The notes below the pieces were generated by a model. The model did not search any database. It was not told the origin of the DNA and saw nothing but the letters and a program-made list of their open reading frames with translations. A DNA stretch of 25,503 bases, taken from the IMG/VR virus record IMGVR_UViG_3300037264_002979, positions 1-25,503 of that record, one strand, 5' to 3'. Both the position numbers and the translations under genes were made by a program. Below, in pieces: positions 22,345 to 25,503 of the stretch. This DNA is from a virus. The first letter of the stretch is position 1; each line of letters opens with the position of its first letter.

Positions 22345-23247
22345 ATGGCAACCCCACTCATCCTCATCGCCTTCGCCGTGGAGAACGGCGATCCCACCAT
22401 GATCAAGCTGACGGTCAAGGGGCCGTCGTCCAAGATCCCCAAGGACATCAAGAGCGAGGCAGGGCCGAAGGGCACGCGGGTCATCACGCTCGCCGACACG
22501 CGGCACGACGCCCTCTACTCCGTGGGCGCGGTGCTCGGCGTCAACGACGTGAAGGTTGGTGACGACGACGGCGAGTACCTCGCGTGGTTCAAGAACTTCG
22601 TGCCGGCCGCCAACGGCGGCACCATGGCCGAGGGTGCCGACAAGGAAGCCGAGCCCGAGGCGTCGCCTCCGCCCGCGTCCGAGTCCACGGGCGATGCGCC
22701 CTCCGCCAAGCCCGCGAAGGGCGGCAAGGGCAAGAAGGCCAAGGCCACCGAGCCCGCCCCCGCCCCCGTCAAGAGCCGCAAGGACGAGTTGACTGAGATG
22801 CCGTTCGCGGATCTCAAGAAGCTCGCCGGCAAGCTCGGCGTCAAGTTCGTGGCGGTCAAGCGCGCGATGATCGAGAAGGGCATCATCAAGGCCGAGGCGA
22901 AGGTCGATGACGGCGGCGCGAAGCCGGAGGGCAAGAAGGCGAAGGCCACCGCGCCCAAGGGCAAGAGCAAGGCGACCACCTACGACAAGAGCAAGCGCGA
23001 CGATTTCGGGCCCGAGTTCGCGCCGGGCAAGGAGGTCCGCGTGTCCTACAACCACCGGGAGTTCGGTGTCTGCGAGTACGGCGTCACGCGCACCAAGGAC
23101 GGCGAGTTCAAGCTGTCCCACTTCAAGGGCGCGCGGCCCGGCATCAAGAAGGGCATGTCGTGGGCGCACGCTTGGGACATGCTCGAAGCGCTCGTGGGGC
23201 GGCCCAAGCACAATGTCCCCATGCGGCGCTGGTTCCGCCTGCCCTAG
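22345..23247 (+). CDS. Basic Lys/Ala/Pro-rich protein with helix-extension-helix motif
   Basis: I use the ATG at 22345 because AAGGA at 22331-22335 precedes it; the earlier GTG at 22261 lies on the possible promoter. The protein has 300 residues. Residues 1-95 form a small mixed domain (LILIAFAVENGDPTMIKLTV; DVKVGDDDGEYLAWFKNFV). Residues 95-145 and 190-222 are Lys/Ala/Pro/Gly-rich linkers, histone-H1-like. Between them DELTEMPFADLKKLAGKLGV followed by KFVAVKRAMIEKGII looks like a SAP or Rho-N type motif, often a DNA or RNA binder. The C-terminus, from residue 223, has VRVSYNHREFGVCEYGVTRT and ends with WFRLP. It is probably a nucleic-acid-binding protein. It stands alone between a possible promoter and a terminator. 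Confidence 0.55.
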   Translation: MATPLILIAFAVENGDPTMIKLTVKGPSSKIPKDIKSEAGPKGTRVITLADTRHDALYSVGAVLGVNDVKVGDDDGEYLAWFKNFVPAANGGTMAEGADKEAEPEASPPPASESTGDAPSAKPAKGGKGKKAKATEPAPAPVKSRKDELTEMPFADLKKLAGKLGVKFVAVKRAMIEKGIIKAEAKVDDGGAKPEGKKAKATAPKGKSKATTYDKSKRDDFGPEFAPGKEVRVSYNHREFGVCEYGVTRTKDGEFKLSHFKGARPGIKKGMSWAHAWDMLEALVGRPKHNVPMRRWFRLP

Positions 23248-23260
23248 TCATCGCCCAGCG

Positions 23261-23305
23261 ACGACACCCGCCCCGGAGGCCCGCGCTCCGGGGCGCGTCG
23301 TTTTT
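23261..23305 (+). terminator. Rho-independent terminator
   Basis: GCCCCGGAG (23270-23278) pairs with CTCCGGGGC (23286-23294), and ACGAC (23261-23265) with GTCGT (23297-23301) across an internal loop. TTTTT at 23301-23305 follows. This is the only hairpin in the window with a real T run. It ends the transcript of the basic protein gene. Confidence 0.85.
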
Positions 23306-23348
23306 GCAAGGGGCACCCCGCTCCCCAAGTGCAAGGAGGCACACCACC

Positions 23349-24380
23349 ATGACCGAAGCCCCGTCCATCATCAAGCGACCCCCGCCGCCCCCGCCGCCGA
23401 TCTCGTCCGTCGTGCGCGGAGACACGAGCCACGTACAGCGCGTGACGCTCAATCTGATCCGGCTGTCCGCCGCGTGCCCGCCAGAGTTGCGGCGCGTGCT
23501 CGACACGCTGGCCGACGACGATCACGAGTGGATGGTGGATCGGCTCCCTCGTAGCGACATCGAGCGCGTCTACGCCTACGTGGACGGCGCGCTCGCCAAC
23601 CGCGCGATGGCGGAGTTCACCGCCGATACCAACTCGCTGATCGATCACCGCTCGTGTGATGCCGAGTGCCGCCTGTGCGGGCAGAAGCACATCCGCTTCG
23701 AGTTCCTCCTGCGCAATGGGCAGGGCGGGCGCGACGTGTGGACGGGCTCGACGTGCATCGAAGAGTACGGGCTGAGCGTCGATGGCGAGACGACGGCCGA
23801 GGAAGCCCTCAAGTTGTTGCGCGCCGCCATCGGTCGCGCCAAGCGCAAGGCCGAGCGCGAGGATTGGCAGGCCGCGCACCCGGATCACGTCGCCGACTTC
23901 GCCGACATCTCCCGCGCCGTGTCCGTCGTGCGCACCACGCCATCGTACTCGTTCAAGACGGCGCTGCCGGGGAACTGGTGGCGGACGTGCAAGGACTTCC
24001 TGCGCGTCGGGAAAGCGCCGCTCAAGTTCTACTCGCGCGAGGAGTTTCTTACCGAGTTGCGCACGCGACAGGTGTACGGCTCTGGCGACAAGCCCGGCGT
24101 GCTCGTGATCGCGCGGTCGCTGTGCGCTGCGTGGGACGCCGCCAACGCGGGCGCCAAGGTGGCCGGCAAGACGTGGCGCGCGTACATCGACGCCAACAAG
24201 GATGTGCTCAACTCGTCCGATCTCGACTACTTGCAGCGGTGGGAAGTCGAAGGCAAGGGAGAGGACACGCTTGCCAACTGGGAGCGTGATCGTTGGGCGA
24301 ATATCCGCATGCGCGTCGAGGCGGCTCGTGCGCCCAAGCCACCGCCGGCCAAGGACGACACGGGCGATCTCCCGCTGTAG
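23349..24380 (+). CDS. Zinc-binding phage protein with CxxC...VGSxC-like domain
   Basis: I use the ATG at 23349, with AAGGAGG at 23333-23339; the frame is open farther upstream but overlaps the terminator. The protein has 343 residues. After a proline run (about residues 9-17) there is a helical region and then C103-x3-C107-x2-C110-G-Q-K-H-I-R-F-E-F, continuing to TGSTCIEEYG with Cys136. This matches a zinc module seen in many phage and bacterial proteins of unknown role, where C-x-x-C-G-x-x-H-I-x-Y-x-F is followed after about 20 residues by V/T-G-S-x-C-I. Two helical domains follow (TAEEALKLLRAAIGRAKRKA; SLCAAWDAANAGAKVAGKTW), ending in a proline-rich tail. DNA or RNA binding is a reasonable inference. 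The true role is unknown. Confidence 0.6.
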   Translation: MTEAPSIIKRPPPPPPPISSVVRGDTSHVQRVTLNLIRLSAACPPELRRVLDTLADDDHEWMVDRLPRSDIERVYAYVDGALANRAMAEFTADTNSLIDHRSCDAECRLCGQKHIRFEFLLRNGQGGRDVWTGSTCIEEYGLSVDGETTAEEALKLLRAAIGRAKRKAEREDWQAAHPDHVADFADISRAVSVVRTTPSYSFKTALPGNWWRTCKDFLRVGKAPLKFYSREEFLTELRTRQVYGSGDKPGVLVIARSLCAAWDAANAGAKVAGKTWRAYIDANKDVLNSSDLDYLQRWEVEGKGEDTLANWERDRWANIRMRVEAARAPKPPPAKDDTGDLPL

Positions 24381-24391
24381 CCAATCCGCTC

Positions 24392-24442
24392 GGCTCCCCG
24401 CCGCCGCTTCGCTTGCGCGAGGAATGACGACGGCGGGGAGCC
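24392..24442 (+). terminator. 12-bp hairpin after the zinc-protein gene
   Basis: GGCTCCCCGCCG (24392-24403) pairs perfectly with CGGCGGGGAGCC (24431-24442). The 27-base loop contains a smaller stem, TCGC-TTGC-GCGA. There is no T run, so factor-dependent termination or 3' end protection is likely. It separates the zinc-protein gene from the AAA+ gene. Confidence 0.55.
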
Positions 24443-24493
24443 TACACCCCGACATCTACCACCATCACCACCATTCACGGCAAGGACATCACA

Positions 24494-25503
24494 ATGGTAA
24501 CGCCCCCTCCCCCTCCGCCCCGAAAGACCGCCCCCAAGCCCCCCGTGGCGGCCCCGGCGCCCCAACCCGCGTCCGAGTCCGCCCCCGTGTCGGAAACGCC
24601 CGCGTCGGGCGCATGGGAGCCCTTCGCCTTCCCCGGCATCGACGTGCGGTGCTGGCGCGTGACTGGCTACCGTCGCCCCGGCGTGCCCGGCGTCGATCCC
24701 AGCTACGTGTTCCGCGAAGAACTCGTGCGAGAGTTGGCGTGGGCGATCTGGCCCCACGACAACCTGCACCCCGTTCCATCCGTGCTTGTGGGCCCGAAGG
24801 GGTGCGGCAAGACTTCGCTGATCGTGCAACTCGCCGCCTACGCGAACGTGCCCGTGTTCCGCGTGAATCTCAACGTGGGGACCACGGTGCGACACCTCAA
24901 GGGGCAGCGCGGCGTGGAGGATGGCCGCACTATGTTCGTGCCGGGCGTCGCCACGCTCGCCATGGAAACGGGCGGGTGGCTCATCCTTGACGAGTTGAGC
25001 GGCGCCACGCCTCCGGTGGCGCTGAGCCTCTTCCCGATCCTTGAACCGGATGGCGCGGTGATTCTGGAGGACGAGCAGCCGCCCCGCTACGTGCGCCGGC
25101 ACCCCGACTTCCGCGTGTTCGCCACGGACAACACCATCGGCGCCGAGCAGGAGGACTCGCGGTTCTTGTACGGCGGCACCAACCCCGACATGAACGATGC
25201 GCTCATGGATCGCTTCGGCTCGTGCTTGCAAGTGGATTATCTCTCGCCCGTTGCCGAGCACGAGGCGGTCACGAAGATCGTCCCCGGCATCAACCCGTTT
25301 GATCTGGAGGGCATCATCCGCGTGGCTCGCGCGGTGCGCGAGTCCAAGGACATCGGCGTGGGGTTCTCGACGCGCATGGTCGTGGAGTGGGCACGGCGCG
25401 TGGCGGCCGGGCACATGGGCGCCAACGGAACGCGGGATGGCGTCGTTGACTCGCACATCCTCAAGGCGGCGTACCCCGCGTTCCTGTCGCGCATGCGGAG
25501 CAA
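24494..25503 (+). CDS. CobS/MoxR-type AAA+ ATPase (partial, cut by window end)
   Basis: The gene starts at ATG 24494, after AAGGA at 24482-24486, and runs off the window with no stop (336 full codons). Residues 1-40 are Pro/Ala-rich. The AAA+ core has Walker A GPKGCGKTS (100-108), the CobS-like VNLNVGTTVRHLKGQRG segment, AMETGGWLILDELSGATPP with Walker B Asp166-Glu167, the HPDFRVFATDNTIGAEQED stretch holding sensor 1, and ALMDRFGS with the probable arginine finger. This arrangement matches CobS/MoxR ATPases, which remodel proteins or insert metals with a VWA-domain partner. In phages such ATPases are common and their targets mostly unknown. A VWA (CobT-like) gene would be expected downstream. 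Alternative: a general MoxR chaperone. Confidence 0.8.
   Translation, partial: MVTPPPPPPRKTAPKPPVAAPAPQPASESAPVSETPASGAWEPFAFPGIDVRCWRVTGYRRPGVPGVDPSYVFREELVRELAWAIWPHDNLHPVPSVLVGPKGCGKTSLIVQLAAYANVPVFRVNLNVGTTVRHLKGQRGVEDGRTMFVPGVATLAMETGGWLILDELSGATPPVALSLFPILEPDGAVILEDEQPPRYVRRHPDFRVFATDNTIGAEQEDSRFLYGGTNPDMNDALMDRFGSCLQVDYLSPVAEHEAVTKIVPGINPFDLEGIIRVARAVRESKDIGVGFSTRMVVEWARRVAAGHMGANGTRDGVVDSHILKAAYPAFLSRMRS

Noticed and set aside
23160-23348. Earlier start for the zinc protein at 23160
   Set aside because: It would translate through the terminator hairpin and the end of the previous gene; AAGGAGG points to 23349.
1-25503. tRNA genes, insertion sequences, integrase or attachment sites
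   Set aside because: I looked for tRNA-like cloverleafs, transposase motifs, and tyrosine or serine recombinase motifs and saw none.

Overview
The window looks like part of the genome of a tailed bacteriophage or prophage with a contractile (myovirus-type) tail. All 25 coding regions I can support lie on the + strand, packed with short gaps, overlaps or abutting stop/start codons. The DNA is GC-rich (about two thirds by eye) and most genes have a clear AGGAG/GGAGG ribosome binding site, so the host should be a high-GC bacterium. The sequence does not allow a closer host assignment.

Bases 1-16392 form the tail and lysis region. The order is: tail tube; a tail assembly chaperone pair with a probable programmed frameshift; tape measure; baseplate hub; gpV/gp5-like spike; a tail fibre; a poly-gamma-glutamate hydrolase-like enzyme; a LysM plus gp25-like wedge fusion; a J-like baseplate protein that seems to start at an ATC codon; five further baseplate/fibre proteins; and two small membrane proteins that are holin candidates. 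The fibre and hydrolase sit inside the baseplate gene set, between spike and wedge, which suggests an inserted host-recognition and capsule-degradation cassette. A perfect 12-bp hairpin at 16425-16454 separates this block from the next one.

Bases 16500-22230 form the DNA-replication region: a winged-helix DNA-binding protein; a 179-bp gap holding four hairpins (two identical in tandem); an SF2 helicase; an unknown protein; a small protein ending in an EndoIII/MutY-type cysteine pattern; a DnaB-like helicase; and a DnaG-type primase with a Cys/His-rich insertion. The last genes are coupled by overlaps or very short gaps, as expected for a replisome operon. No DNA polymerase is in the window.

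Bases 22231-25503 hold three genes that look more separately transcribed: a Lys/Ala/Pro-rich basic protein ending in a good rho-independent terminator; a zinc-binding protein; and a CobS/MoxR-type AAA+ ATPase cut off by the window end. Notable features across the window are heavy use of TAG stop codons (16 of 25) and a few recurring leader sequences around start codons. Function calls rest on motif recognition and gene order; no database search was run.
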